From Prochlorococcus sp. AG-459-D04 (lineage in GTDB: Bacteria > Cyanobacteriota > Cyanobacteriia > PCC-6307 > Cyanobiaceae): DNA of 64,000 bases. Below are positions 29,299 through 40,271 of this stretch, piece by piece. The stretch spans positions 1 through 64,000 of the forward strand of contig QCRA01000001.1 of NCBI GenBank assembly GCA_003212035.1, given 5' to 3'. The notes beneath the pieces were generated by a model. That model did no database searches and was not told where the DNA came from. It saw nothing but the letters and a program-made list of their open reading frames with translations. The position numbers were made by a program, and so were the translations under genes. Numbering within the stretch: the stretch's first letter is position 1; each line of letters begins with the position of its first letter.

Positions 29299-29718
29299 CT
29301 ACAGAAATTTATTTGCTTGAGACTGCATTTTCAATAATATGTTTAAAAAACCATTTGATCTTGAAGGCGTTAAGCTTGCTTTCAAACCAGTATCTTCAAT
29401 AAATTTCTTATCTATTTTAACAACCTCATTTGGTGTTAATTCATTTAACCCAGTAATTAAAAATGCTAATAAACCCTTAGTTATTAGTGCATCTGAGTAT
29501 CCTTCCCAAAATAATTTACCGCTTTTAAAATTTGCCTTAACAAAAACTTCTGAAACGCATCCCTTAACTTTATTTTCTTCAACAAGGATTTCACTATTTG
29601 GTTCTTTCAATTTTTTGCCTAACCACAAAATGTATTCATATTTTCTTTTTGGATCTTCTGATTTCTTCAACTTTTCTACTAATTTTGATAATTTATTGTA
29701 TTTTTCCTGATTTTCCAT
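29299..29718 (-). CDS. sufE: SufE-family protein
   Basis: YEYILWLGKKLKEP, VKGCVSEVFV. Confidence 0.92.
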   Translation of the reverse strand: MENQEKYNKLSKLVEKLKKSEDPKRKYEYILWLGKKLKEPNSEILVEENKVKGCVSEVFVKANFKSGKLFWEGYSDALITKGLLAFLITGLNELTPNEVVKIDKKFIEDTGLKASLTPSRSNGFLNILLKMQSQANKFL

Positions 29719-29756
29719 TTTTTAAAACTATAAATTAATCACTTTAGGATCTTCTA

Positions 29757-30314
29757 TTATACAAATATTTCTTTTTCTGTGATAAAGCCCGATAAAGGAA
29801 TATCCCACTCAGCTTTGGTTAATGGAATCTTACTTACACAATTAGAAGTTAATACTCCAATGCACGGAACATTTCTCCAATCATTATCCCTCCTTAATTT
29901 ATCAAAATAACCTCCTCCATAACCTAATCTTGTTAAATTTTTATCAACGGAAAGACATGGAACAAGTATCGTACTTATCTGGAAATGACTTAATTGGGAA
30001 GAGTTATTTGGACTTGGTATCCCCTCAGAATCTTTGGTAAGAGGTTTTTCATCCCATGGATAAAATAACAACTCTTTTTTGTCTTTACATCTAGGCAAAG
30101 CTAAAGGAAATTTTTTCTTAAGACTTCTTATATCTACTTCATTTTTAAGAGGCCAATATATTGCTATATAACCAATATTTTTATTTCCCTTAGCAAATGA
30201 ATCAACATATATTTTTACATTCTTTTCTACATTTTCTCTTTGATTAAGAGAAATTCCATCTCTTAGTTTTCTAAACGTATCCCTCTCCAATTTCTTATAT
30301 TCAAAGATCGTCAT
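29757..30314 (-). CDS. 5-formyltetrahydrofolate cyclo-ligase
   Basis: VPCLSVDKNLTRLGYGGGYFDKL. Confidence 0.9.
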   Translation of the reverse strand: MTIFEYKKLERDTFRKLRDGISLNQRENVEKNVKIYVDSFAKGNKNIGYIAIYWPLKNEVDIRSLKKKFPLALPRCKDKKELLFYPWDEKPLTKDSEGIPSPNNSSQLSHFQISTILVPCLSVDKNLTRLGYGGGYFDKLRRDNDWRNVPCIGVLTSNCVSKIPLTKAEWDIPLSGFITEKEIFV

Positions 30315-30323
30315 ATTAAATGT

Positions 30324-30797
30324 TCAGTTAAAGCCATCTTCATTTAGTTTTGTTAGTGCTATAGCCAATGCATCTGCTGAATCATCAGGTTTTGGAGGTT
30401 TATTAAGATCCAAGCTATACATAACAGCATCAAGAATATCTTTCTTAGATGCCTTTCCAGACCCAGCAATTGTTAATTTTATCTGAGCAGGTGAATATTC
30501 ACTAACCTGAATTTTTTTAGAGGCCAATACCATCATAATCACGCCTCTAGCCTGAACCACACTAATGGTAGTACTTGACCTGTAAAAGAAAAATTTTTCT
30601 ACCGCCGCTTCAGTAGGGTTCCAATGATTTATTAATTCATTAAGATCTTGAAATATCTCATAAAGTCTATCTTCTTCTTTTTTATCTTTACCTGTCTCTA
30701 TAACGCCGCAATCTAATAATATCTTTCTTTCATTTTCTATTTCAATTATTCCATAACCAACTCTAGCTAATCCAGGATCAATCCCAATTATTCTCAC
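30324..30797 (-). CDS. ruvC: Holliday junction resolvase RuvC
   Basis: [26 protein letters not shown]. Confidence 0.95.
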   Translation of the reverse strand: MRIIGIDPGLARVGYGIIEIENERKILLDCGVIETGKDKKEEDRLYEIFQDLNELINHWNPTEAAVEKFFFYRSSTTISVVQARGVIMMVLASKKIQVSEYSPAQIKLTIAGSGKASKKDILDAVMYSLDLNKPPKPDDSADALAIALTKLNEDGFN

Positions 30798-30802
30798 TTT
30801 TG

Positions 30803-31891
30803 TTAAGCTTCAGCAGACAATTGAAATTTTGAAAGATTTTCTTTTTCATCTAAATCAAATACTTTACAAAAAGCTTGAATGACTCTTTCACCTGAATCAA
30901 CTTGTTCTAAAGGATCTTTTCTTAGTCTATGTCTTAAAGAACAAGAAATTACCCTTGCTATGTCATCTTCTTGGACTTCAGTTCTGCCCTCAAAGGCTGC
31001 AATTGCCCTTGCAGACCTATTTGTAACAATATCTCCACGTAAACCATCGACATCTAATTCTCCGCAGATTGCAGAAATATTCAATCTTAGGTCATCATCC
31101 ATTTGAACAGAATTTAATATTTCTTGTGCTTTAATAACCTTTTGTTGAAGTTCATCCTGTTGCTTCTCAACACTCAATGAAAACTCATCAGGATTATCGT
31201 CAAAAGAAGTTCTTTGATCTACTACTTGAACTCTTAATTCAGCATCTCTAACTGTCTTAACCTCAACACTCATTCCAAATCTATCCAATAGTTGAGGCCT
31301 TAATTCACCTTCTTCTGGATTACCTGAACCGATAAGGACAAACCTCGCAGGATGTCGAACTGAAACTCCCTCCCTTTCAACTGTATTCCATCCGGAAGCA
31401 GCCGAATCTAGGAGTACATCGACTAAATGATCATCAAGCAAGTTCACTTCATCAACGTATAATAAACCCCTATTAGCTTTTGCTAACAAACCAGGTTCGA
31501 ATGCCTTAACACCCTCACTCAAAGCCTTCTCTATATCAATTGTTCCACAAAGCCTATCTTCAGTAGCCCCTAAAGGCAAGTCAACCATAGGTACTTGTTT
31601 TTGAATACTCTCTAGATTTTCTCCTTGTGTAATTTTTTCCAAAACTTCTTTACTTTGTAAATCAGGATCAACTAGAGAACTATTATATGGATCGTCTTTA
31701 ACAACATCGATTGCTGGCAACAAATCAGCTAAGGCTCTTATTGTAGTAGACTTTCCAGTCCCTCTATCACCCATTATCATTACTCCTCCAATTCTTGGAT
31801 CAATAACATTTAACAAGAGAGCCAATTTCATTTCTTCTTGACCAATTACTGCTGTAAAAGGAAAAACTCTTCTTTTCTTTGTTGTAGGCAC
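30803..31891 (-). CDS. chlI: Magnesium chelatase subunit I
   Basis: [40 protein letters not shown]. Confidence 0.97.
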   Translation of the reverse strand: MPTTKKRRVFPFTAVIGQEEMKLALLLNVIDPRIGGVMIMGDRGTGKSTTIRALADLLPAIDVVKDDPYNSSLVDPDLQSKEVLEKITQGENLESIQKQVPMVDLPLGATEDRLCGTIDIEKALSEGVKAFEPGLLAKANRGLLYVDEVNLLDDHLVDVLLDSAASGWNTVEREGVSVRHPARFVLIGSGNPEEGELRPQLLDRFGMSVEVKTVRDAELRVQVVDQRTSFDDNPDEFSLSVEKQQDELQQKVIKAQEILNSVQMDDDLRLNISAICGELDVDGLRGDIVTNRSARAIAAFEGRTEVQEDDIARVISCSLRHRLRKDPLEQVDSGERVIQAFCKVFDLDEKENLSKFQLSAEA

Positions 31892-32010
31892 AGTTTTAGT
31901 TTTCTTAAATATTCAAATAATCAATAGATGCTACTTCAGAAAATGTTTTTAGTAAATATCACTATAAATTAAAACAACAGGAAAAAATATATAGTCAAAT
32001 TTATTTTTAC

Positions 32011-32757
32011 TTATTTTCTTGAATTATCCAAAAACCAGTTTATTTGATGGACAATTCCTCTTAAAACATTTATATCGTGCATTGATGTATTTGCCCTCAA
32101 AATCAAATTCTTAAATTTACTTATTTTTGCCTTAGAAGTATGTTTCAATAGGTATCCAACTCGCAAAAGCATTTCCTCGATTTCCAGAAATGTATCATGT
32201 ACTTCGTTCGATGACGCTAAGTTAAAAATTTTTAATTCATTATTCAAATTCTTTTTAGAAGACTTATTCAATTCATACAAAACTATTGAAACAGCGTGCG
32301 AAAGATTTAATGAAGGATTATTCTGAGAAGTTGGGATATTAAAAGTTTTATTTGCCAGAAGCAATTCGCTGTTAGTTAAACCTCTATCTTCTCTTCCAAA
32401 TATAATTGCTAAATTATTTATCTTCTTAAAGGATAAAGTCCAATCAAATATATCTTCAGAAGATTCAAAAAATGAATCTTTATTTACATCAATCCTTCCA
32501 CAAGATGCCAAAACTAAATCACAATCAAAAATTGCTTTTTGAAGATCATCAAAAACCATACAATGATCAAGAAATTTTTGACCTTTAAGGGCCATTTTTT
32601 TTGTTTCTAAAGAAAATATATCGCATCTAGGAGAGACTATTCTTAATTCATCAACTTCAAAATTGCTGCATAATCTAGCCACGCTTCCTACATTTAAAGG
32701 GCCATTTGGTTCAACTAATATTACCTTTAAATTAGAAAAATTTTTTCCCAAAATCAT
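32011..32757 (-). CDS. SpoU/TrmJ-family RNA 2'-O-methyltransferase
   Basis: GPLNVGSVARLCSNF, IFGREDRGLTNSEL, SLNLSHAVSIVLYEL. Confidence 0.92.
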   Translation of the reverse strand: MILGKNFSNLKVILVEPNGPLNVGSVARLCSNFEVDELRIVSPRCDIFSLETKKMALKGQKFLDHCMVFDDLQKAIFDCDLVLASCGRIDVNKDSFFESSEDIFDWTLSFKKINNLAIIFGREDRGLTNSELLLANKTFNIPTSQNNPSLNLSHAVSIVLYELNKSSKKNLNNELKIFNLASSNEVHDTFLEIEEMLLRVGYLLKHTSKAKISKFKNLILRANTSMHDINVLRGIVHQINWFLDNSRK

Positions 32758-33140
32758 TCAAGGCTATGAAGATATTTTAATAAATTGGACATATTTACAG
32801 GATCAATTTCAAAACTTGGCATCGGAGGGGTTAGGCCTCCAGTAACTTGTTTTATTATCTCTTTATCATTCAAACGTTGAGTTATTGAGTGTAAGTCTGG
32901 GCCCACTAGTCCTCTTGCTGTAATTCCATGACATCCAACACAATTTATCTTAAAAAGAGCATCTCCTTCCTCAGCAGAGCCATTAAGTTCAAGAGTTTCA
33001 ATAATATATTTGTTATTTTCATGATGTTTTACGAAAAATATTGAAAAACAGATCAATAAAACTCCAAATACAATAAAAAAAATTTTTAAGAATTCACTTT
33101 TAAAGTCTCTTTCTGCTGCAGTTGATGAAGATGTTGACAC
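32754..33140 (-). CDS. cytM: Cytochrome c, probably cytochrome cM
   Basis: N-terminal TM; CVGCH heme site; [16 protein letters not shown]. Confidence 0.85.
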   Translation of the reverse strand: MSTSSSTAAERDFKSEFLKIFFIVFGVLLICFSIFFVKHHENNKYIIETLELNGSAEEGDALFKINCVGCHGITARGLVGPDLHSITQRLNDKEIIKQVTGGLTPPMPSFEIDPVNMSNLLKYLHSLE

Positions 33141-33195
33141 AAAAAATAGTCTCTATGTAACAATTGTGGATAAGAAATTCAAAAAAGGCAAAAAA

Positions 33196-33315
33196 ATGAT
33201 CGAGCCTCTTCTATGTGGTATTGTTTTAGGTTTAGTTCCAATAACTCTTCTTGGATTATTCGTCAGTGCATGGAATCAATACAGAAGAGGTTCAGGGATG
33301 CTGGACATTGATTAA
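33196..33315 (+). CDS. petG: Cytochrome b6f complex subunit V
   Basis: [39 protein letters not shown]; below ORF track cutoff. Confidence 0.95.
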   Translation: MIEPLLCGIVLGLVPITLLGLFVSAWNQYRRGSGMLDID

Positions 33316-33891
33316 AAATGTTAATCTTGACTGCCCATAATTTCTTACATCTATAGTTTCCCACAAAGTACTTTTTTTAATAAGTAGGTTTGGAGAATGT
33401 TCACAAATAACTGTTGAATCTTTTTTTAAAAAATTACAATTGAATAATTGATTTAAAACTAATTCATGGAAATCCACTTCATATGGAGGATCTAGATAAA
33501 CAAAATCAAATTTTAATTTGTTTAAATCCATATTTCTTGATGATAAGTTTCTCTCATAATTTGGTTTTGTCCATTTCAAAACGTCTTTACAAATAACTTC
33601 GATATCATTTCTCCTATTCTCTATATTCTCCAACGAGAGTAAATTTTCTAAGCAAATTTTTGAGTTGTTTTTGTTTTTTTCAATTGCAAGTATTTTTCTT
33701 GCCCCGTGATTATAGGCTTCACAAGATATGGCCCCTGTTCCACTAAATAAATCTAACCAGTTGCTATTCTCAACTTTATTGTTCAATATATTAAATATAG
33801 CCTCTCTCACTCTCAAAGTTGTAGGTCTAGTATGAGAATTATTTGGACTTTGGAGTTTTTTACCACCTATTAATCTTAAGTTTGTCTTCAT
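33292..33891 (-). CDS. rsmD: 16S rRNA (guanine966-N2)-methyltransferase
   Basis: [36 protein letters not shown]. Confidence 0.93.
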   Translation of the reverse strand: MKTNLRLIGGKKLQSPNNSHTRPTTLRVREAIFNILNNKVENSNWLDLFSGTGAISCEAYNHGARKILAIEKNKNNSKICLENLLSLENIENRRNDIEVICKDVLKWTKPNYERNLSSRNMDLNKLKFDFVYLDPPYEVDFHELVLNQLFNCNFLKKDSTVICEHSPNLLIKKSTLWETIDVRNYGQSRLTFLINVQHP

Positions 33892-33904
33892 CAGTAATTA
33901 TCAA

Positions 33905-34522
33905 TTATTGAATATTACTAAGCCATCGTCTCAAAAGTTTTTCACCGGTTTTTCCAGATTTTTCCGGATGAAATTGACAGGCCAGTAAATTATCATTCTC
34001 GATCATTGCAGTTAATTTTTCAGAGCCATAATCAACCTGCGCCGCAATAATATTTAAGTCATCTGGGATTGCATGATAGGAATGTACAAAATAGACCCAA
34101 TTATTTAATTCTTCAATCCCAAATAAAGTATTTTTTTTTGTAGGTAAAAGTTGGCACCAACCCATGTGTGGGATTCTTTGGTTAACAATATTGGGTATTT
34201 TTTGTATTTTTCCTTTTAAAATTCCCATCCCTTGAACTTCTCCTTCATCACTAGATTCAAAAAGGAGTTGGAGTCCTAAACATATCCCAAAAAAGGACTT
34301 CCCGCTTTTAATCCAATTTTTCAAATCAGTTATCAAATCAGTATTTATAAGATTATTCATCGCTGGATCAAAAGCTCCAACCCCAGGAAGTATTATCGCC
34401 TTACAAAGCTTAGAATCATTAAAGTTTTTAATTAATATAATTTCTTCTCCAAGACTTTCTAGAGATTTCGTTACAGAATGAATATTACCCATTCCATAGT
34501 CTATTAGTCCGATTTTATGCAA
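33905..34522 (-). CDS. hisH: Imidazole glycerol phosphate synthase subunit HisH
   Basis: DYGMGNIHSV, LPGVGAFDPAM, GICLGLQLL. Confidence 0.95.
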   Translation of the reverse strand: MHKIGLIDYGMGNIHSVTKSLESLGEEIILIKNFNDSKLCKAIILPGVGAFDPAMNNLINTDLITDLKNWIKSGKSFFGICLGLQLLFESSDEGEVQGMGILKGKIQKIPNIVNQRIPHMGWCQLLPTKKNTLFGIEELNNWVYFVHSYHAIPDDLNIIAAQVDYGSEKLTAMIENDNLLACQFHPEKSGKTGEKLLRRWLSNIQ

Positions 34523-34533
34523 AGCTTTTAAAT

Positions 34534-34857
34534 TTATAAATGCTTAGTTAAAGTGCTGGAAAGAGTTGCTTTTGGCACAGCACCAACAACAGTATCAACC
34601 TTTTGACCTCCTTTAAAGATCATTAATGTAGGAATACTTCTAATTCCGTATTGACTCGCAACATTTGGATTCTCATCTGTGTTTAATTTAAAAACTTTAA
34701 TTTTCCCTTCAAAGTCTTTTGAGATTTCTTCTACAACTGGAGCGACCATCCTACATGGACCGCACCATGGTGCCCAAAAATCAACCAATACTGGTAGATC
34801 ACTTTGCAGTACATCCTTGTCAAATGAAGAATCAGTTACGGCTGGAGCTGATGACAT
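34534..34857 (-). CDS. trxA: Thioredoxin
   Basis: [20 protein letters not shown]. Confidence 0.97.
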   Translation of the reverse strand: MSSAPAVTDSSFDKDVLQSDLPVLVDFWAPWCGPCRMVAPVVEEISKDFEGKIKVFKLNTDENPNVASQYGIRSIPTLMIFKGGQKVDTVVGAVPKATLSSTLTKHL

Positions 34858-34948
34858 AATTTAAGTATTCCTTTTTGAAAATTTAGCAAGCAATTCTTTT
34901 AAGTGATGATTTCATTACAGATAAAATAATATAAGTAACAAAATTTCT

Positions 34949-35007
34949 AAAAAAGCCCGATTAATCGGGCGATTTAGTGTGTGAGGAGTATGGGGTTTCC
35001 CCCATCA
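34949..35007 (-). ncRNA. yfr1: Yfr1 small RNA
   Basis: Minus strand: ATGGGG-GAAA-CCCCAT hairpin, ACTCCTCACACAC, then terminator GCCCGATTAATCGGGC-TTTTTT; between trxA and guaB. Confidence 0.93.
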
Positions 35008-35087
35008 TTTCATAATAACTCCTAATTAGAATATTTTTCAATTTAATACTTAATTCACTAAGGTTTTATAATTTTGCTCTAAATAAA

Positions 35088-36251
35088 TTACTTACCCATC
35101 CCAAGCTGCTGAGCTTTTTGATAAACCTTACCCTCTGTAAGAAGCGATGGTGCGATGACTATTTCAACTTTTTGCATTTCTTTAATATTTTTTGCTCCAA
35201 GAGTACTCATTGAGGTTCTAATGGCTCCTAATAAGTTATGTGTCCCATCATCAAGTAAGGCAGGGCCTTTAATTATCCTTTCTAAGGATCCTGTAGAACC
35301 AACTTCAATTCTTGTACCCCTCGGCAATACTGGACTAGGAGTAGCCATACCCCAGTGAAATCCTTTACCTGGAGCGTTTAAGGATTTAGCTATTGGAGAT
35401 CCAATCATTACAGCATCTGATCCACATGCCAAACATTTACAGATATCTCCGCCCGTCACAATTCCTCCATCACCAATAATTGGGATATAACGACCAGTTT
35501 CTTTAAAGAAATCATTTCTTGCCGCACTACAATCAGCAATTGCAGTTGCTTGAGGAATTCCAATTCCCAATACTCCTCTTGATGTACATGCCGCTCCAGG
35601 TCCTATTCCAACCATTAATCCTGCAACTCCAGCATCCATTAGAAGTTTTGCAACTTCATAAGTAACACAATTTCCGGCTACAACTGGAACATTCAAATAT
35701 TGGCAGAGATCTTTAATATTTAAGGTTTCCTTACCTTCCATACTAAGGTGTTCAGTTGAAACAACTGTTCCTTGAAGAAAAAATAAATCTATTTTGGAAT
35801 TATTAAGTGTTTCTTTAAACTTAATGGCAGCTTGAGGAGTCCCACTAAAAGCAGCGATGCCTCCTCCTTCTTTGACCTCATTTATTCTTTGTAAAATCAA
35901 TCCCTCCTTGACGGGTTCACTGTATATCTCCTGCATTAACGGTACAAAATCATTCTTCCCGACTGATGCTATTTGGTTCAAAATTTCATCAGGGTTTTCA
36001 TATCTTGTTTGTATGCCCTCCATATTAATCACCCCTAGGGATCCTAATTTTGTGAGTTCTACAGCTGTATTGACATCGACAACACTGTCCATAGCGCTTG
36101 CTACGATCGGAACTTCTCTTTTGATATCACCTATAGACCAAGAAGGGTCTGTTAAATCGTAATCAAGTGTTCTATTGCCAGGGACTAAAGCTATCTCATC
36201 AATGCCATAAGCCCTTCTGACTTTTTTATTTAAACCAAGTTCAATATTCAC
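35088..36251 (-). CDS. guaB: IMP dehydrogenase (GuaB-type, short form without CBS insert)
   Basis: VASAMDSVVDVNTAVELTKLGSLGVINMEG; GVAGLMVGIGPGAACTSR; 387 aa. Confidence 0.92.
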   Translation of the reverse strand: MNIELGLNKKVRRAYGIDEIALVPGNRTLDYDLTDPSWSIGDIKREVPIVASAMDSVVDVNTAVELTKLGSLGVINMEGIQTRYENPDEILNQIASVGKNDFVPLMQEIYSEPVKEGLILQRINEVKEGGGIAAFSGTPQAAIKFKETLNNSKIDLFFLQGTVVSTEHLSMEGKETLNIKDLCQYLNVPVVAGNCVTYEVAKLLMDAGVAGLMVGIGPGAACTSRGVLGIGIPQATAIADCSAARNDFFKETGRYIPIIGDGGIVTGGDICKCLACGSDAVMIGSPIAKSLNAPGKGFHWGMATPSPVLPRGTRIEVGSTGSLERIIKGPALLDDGTHNLLGAIRTSMSTLGAKNIKEMQKVEIVIAPSLLTEGKVYQKAQQLGMGK

Positions 36252-36432
36252 GGAATTTTTCTCTTTATTTTGAATAAATTAACAACTAAAGGGGTAATAA
36301 GCCAAGGTTTGTTCAAAAACAACAGGTTTTATTTTGATTTGTGTGTAAATGTGAGTATTTAGGAATTAAATAAATATTTTTTTTTTATTCATTATGACAA
36401 TCAGCGATTATTATTAAATAAAGGATTTTTAT

Positions 36433-39030
36433 ATGTCTGATACTTTAGATTCTGGCAACTCAGGATTAAGTGAAGATAACGACAGAATTATTCAGACTGA
36501 TCTAAGAAATGAGATGTCTCGCTCATACCTTGAGTATGCAATGAGCGTAATAGTTGGTCGTGCTCTTCCAGATGCAAGAGATGGATTAAAACCTGTTCAT
36601 AGAAGAATTCTTTATGCAATGTATGAACTTGGTTTAACTAGCGGTAGACCATACAGAAAATGTGCAAGAGTTGTTGGAGAAGTACTTGGGAAATACCACC
36701 CTCATGGCGATACTGCTGTTTATGATGCTTTAGTTAGGATGGCTCAGAATTTCTCTATGAGGATGCCTCTGATAGATGGCCATGGAAACTTTGGTTCTGT
36801 TGATAACGACCCTCCAGCAGCGATGAGATATACAGAATCTCGTTTACAGTCTCTTACAGATGAAAGTTTATTAGAGGATATTGAATCTGAAACCGTAGAT
36901 TTCGCCGATAATTTTGATGGCTCTCAGCAAGAGCCAACAGTATTGCCTGCTAGGATTCCCCAACTACTTCTAAATGGATCATCTGGAATAGCAGTTGGAA
37001 TGGCAACTAATATTCCACCTCACAATTTAGGGGAATTAATTAATGGTCTTAAATCAATAATCAAAAACCCTTCAATTGAAGATAAAGAACTTTTTGAAAT
37101 AATTAAGGGTCCTGATTTTCCTACAGGTGGTCAAATCTTAGGCAGAAGCGGTATCAAAGAAACTTTCAAAACAGGAAAGGGTTCGATTACTATGAGAGGT
37201 GTAGCAAATATTGAGCAAATTAAATCCCCTGGTAGAGCAGAAAAAGATGCAGTTATAATAACTGAGCTTCCATTTCAAACTAATAAAGCGGCATTGATAG
37301 AAAGAATTGCTGACTTGGTTAATGAAAAAAAATTAGAAGGTATTTCTGATATTAGAGATGAAAGCGATCGAGACGGAATGAGGATTGTAATTGAACTAAA
37401 AAGAGATGCCTACCCACAAGTAGTTTTAAATAATTTATTCAAGTTAACACCTCTACAGAATAACTTTAGTGCAAATATCCTTGCTTTAGTAAAAGGAGAG
37501 CCCACAACACTTTCACTCAGGAAAATGTTAGATGTATTTCTAGACTTTAGAGTAGAGACAATAAGGCGAAGAACAAAATTTTTATTAAAAAAGGCTGAAG
37601 AGAGGGATCATATTGTAAAAGGTCTTTTATTAGCATTAGGTGCTATGGATGAGATTATTAATCTAATAAGATCAGCAAAAGATACAGTTTCAGCCAGAGA
37701 AAAATTACAAGCTGATCATGAGTTATCTGCCACACAGGCAGAAGCTATTTTACAAATGCAATTAAGAAGATTAACAGCACTAGAAGCAGATAAAATCAAA
37801 GGTGAACATGATGAGTTAACAAGAAAAATCAACTTATATCAGCAAATATTGAATAGTAAAGAAAGAATTTTTGAGATTATCCTAGAAGAACTTAATAAAA
37901 TCGATGAAAGATTTTCTTCTCCAAGAAAAACAGAAATACTTGATTTAGGCGGTGGTTTAGATGATATTGATCTTATCGCTAATGACAGATCTGTAGTTTT
38001 ATTGACTGAAGCAGGTTATTTAAAAAGAATGCCAGTTAATGAATTCGAATCTACAAGTCGTGGGTCTAGAGGTAAAGCTGGAACTAAGACACAAGAAGAT
38101 GATGAAGTAAAACTATTTATAAGCTGTAATGATCATGATACTCTTTTGCTTTTCAGTGATAGAGGGGTATCTTATGCTCTGCCAGCATATAGAGTTCCCA
38201 TGAGTAGCAGAACAGCAAAAGGTACTCCATCAGTTCAACTTCTCCCAATACCAAAAGAAGAAAAGATAACTTCGCTAGTTGCAGTAGATTCTTTTGATAA
38301 CGATTGTTATCTATTAATGCTAACCAAAGCTGGATTTATAAAAAGAACTTCACTTTCTGCTTTCTCAAAAATTCGATCTAATGGATTAATAGCAATAAAT
38401 CTTGAAGATGGAGATGCTTTAACTTGGGTTAGGTTATCAAAAGAAGGCGACAGTGTTTTGATTGGATCAAGAACAGGAATGGCGATTCATTTCAGACTAG
38501 ATATTAACGAATTAAGGCCACTTGGCAGGACGGCAAGGGGGGTTAAATCTATGAACCTTAGGAAAGGAGACAATCTAGTATCTATGGATGTTTTAACATC
38601 TGATTTAGTTGATCAATTAGCAAAAAGCGAAGATCTTACGAAAGAGTCTGATGAAAATCTTGAAGTTAACTCTTCTGAAGGACCTTGGGTACTAATAGCC
38701 AGTGCATTTGGACTAGGTAAAAGAGTACCTGTAACTCAGTTTAGATTACAAAAAAGAGCTGGTATGGGATTGAGAGCAATAAAATTCAGAATTAAAGATG
38801 ATGTATTAGTTTGTTTGAAGGTCCTTGGAGAAGGGGAAGAATTACTTTTTGTAACCGAAAAAGGTGTGATAGTAAGAACAAACGCAGATAAAATATCCCA
38901 GCAATCTAGAGCCGCTACTGGAGTAAAATTACAAAGATTAGATGAGGGCGATCATTTATCAGAAGTTGTATTGGTTCCTCATGAACAAACAGAAGATGTA
39001 GGCCAATTCAACTCAGACAAAGAAAATTAA
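36433..39030 (+). CDS. gyrA: DNA gyrase subunit A
   Basis: [29 protein letters not shown]. Confidence 0.97.
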   Translation: MSDTLDSGNSGLSEDNDRIIQTDLRNEMSRSYLEYAMSVIVGRALPDARDGLKPVHRRILYAMYELGLTSGRPYRKCARVVGEVLGKYHPHGDTAVYDALVRMAQNFSMRMPLIDGHGNFGSVDNDPPAAMRYTESRLQSLTDESLLEDIESETVDFADNFDGSQQEPTVLPARIPQLLLNGSSGIAVGMATNIPPHNLGELINGLKSIIKNPSIEDKELFEIIKGPDFPTGGQILGRSGIKETFKTGKGSITMRGVANIEQIKSPGRAEKDAVIITELPFQTNKAALIERIADLVNEKKLEGISDIRDESDRDGMRIVIELKRDAYPQVVLNNLFKLTPLQNNFSANILALVKGEPTTLSLRKMLDVFLDFRVETIRRRTKFLLKKAEERDHIVKGLLLALGAMDEIINLIRSAKDTVSAREKLQADHELSATQAEAILQMQLRRLTALEADKIKGEHDELTRKINLYQQILNSKERIFEIILEELNKIDERFSSPRKTEILDLGGGLDDIDLIANDRSVVLLTEAGYLKRMPVNEFESTSRGSRGKAGTKTQEDDEVKLFISCNDHDTLLLFSDRGVSYALPAYRVPMSSRTAKGTPSVQLLPIPKEEKITSLVAVDSFDNDCYLLMLTKAGFIKRTSLSAFSKIRSNGLIAINLEDGDALTWVRLSKEGDSVLIGSRTGMAIHFRLDINELRPLGRTARGVKSMNLRKGDNLVSMDVLTSDLVDQLAKSEDLTKESDENLEVNSSEGPWVLIASAFGLGKRVPVTQFRLQKRAGMGLRAIKFRIKDDVLVCLKVLGEGEELLFVTEKGVIVRTNADKISQQSRAATGVKLQRLDEGDHLSEVVLVPHEQTEDVGQFNSDKEN

Positions 39031-39053
39031 AATAAATTGGTTTATTAGATCAT

Positions 39054-40265
39054 ATGGAAATGCTTGATATTTTAATTTTAGGTTCCGGCCCTGCAGCACT
39101 ATGCTTAGCTGCAGAATTAGCCAAGCAAGATCTTAATATAAAGGGGATATCAACTAAATCTCCAAATGAAAAATGGGAGAATACATATGGTATTTGGGCT
39201 TCTGAATTAGAGGAATTAGGATTAGAGTCTTTGTTATCTCATCGGTGGGATAAAACAGTTAGTTTTTTTGGGAACGGGGAAAGTAAAAAGGGAGATAATC
39301 CAACAAAACATAATTATGATTATGGTTTAATAAATCAAGAAGCTTTTCAAAATGAACTTTTAAAAAAGTGTAAAGGGATTGAATGGTTGAATGAAACAGC
39401 AACAGATATTAAAGAGAAAAATAAACTATCTGAGGTTATTTGTTCTTCAGGACTGAAGTTAAAAGCGAGGTTAGTCATTGACGCAAGTGGTCATAAGAGT
39501 AATTTTGTAAAAAGACCGGTCCAAGATGAAATCGCTCAACAAGCTGCATATGGAATTGTTGGTAAATTTTCATCTCCACCAGTCAAAAAAGAACAGTTTG
39601 TTTTAATGGATTTTCGTCCAAATCATTTAAACGATGAAGAAAAGTTATCATCTCCTTCCTTTCTCTATGCAATGGATCTTGGAAATGAAACTTTTTTTGT
39701 TGAGGAAACATCATTAGCTAGTTATCCTGCACTATCTCAAGAAAATCTAAAAAAAAGACTTTTAAAAAGACTTAATAGTAAGGGTATTGAGGTGAGTGAA
39801 GTTTTTCATGAAGAGAATTGTCTTTTTCCAATGAATTTACCCCTTCCATTTAAAAAACAATTTGTTCTTGGTTTTGGAGGCTCAGCAAGCATGGTGCATC
39901 CTGCATCAGGATACATGATCGGATCCTTATTAAGAAGAGCTCCACTACTTGCAAAAAAATTAGCGATTTTTTTAAAAGAACCTAATCTAAGTTCTCTTGA
40001 ACTAGCGACAAAAGGTTGGGGGGTACTTTGGCCTTACGAGTTAACACAAAGACATAAACTTTACCAATATGGATTAAGAAGATTGATGAGTTTTGACGAA
40101 AGTAAATTAAGAAGCTTTTTCTCAAATTTCTTTAAATTATCGACCAATGAATGGGTAGGGTTTCTTACTAATACACATCCTCTTCCAAAATTAATTTATG
40201 TGATGAGTAAAATGTTTATAAATTCACCTCTAAAAGTAAAACTAGGAATGCTTAAATTAAATTAG
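39054..40265 (+). CDS. crtL: Lycopene cyclase
   Basis: DILILGSGPAALCLAAELA; ENTYGIWASELEELGL; FGGSASMVHPASGYMIGSLLRRAP. Confidence 0.92.
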   Translation: MEMLDILILGSGPAALCLAAELAKQDLNIKGISTKSPNEKWENTYGIWASELEELGLESLLSHRWDKTVSFFGNGESKKGDNPTKHNYDYGLINQEAFQNELLKKCKGIEWLNETATDIKEKNKLSEVICSSGLKLKARLVIDASGHKSNFVKRPVQDEIAQQAAYGIVGKFSSPPVKKEQFVLMDFRPNHLNDEEKLSSPSFLYAMDLGNETFFVEETSLASYPALSQENLKKRLLKRLNSKGIEVSEVFHEENCLFPMNLPLPFKKQFVLGFGGSASMVHPASGYMIGSLLRRAPLLAKKLAIFLKEPNLSSLELATKGWGVLWPYELTQRHKLYQYGLRRLMSFDESKLRSFFSNFFKLSTNEWVGFLTNTHPLPKLIYVMSKMFINSPLKVKLGMLKLN

Positions 40266-40271
40266 TATTTT

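Noticed and set aside
29339-29710. Plus-strand 123 aa ORF opposite sufE
   Set aside because: Complete overlap with a confident SufE gene; shadow ORF.
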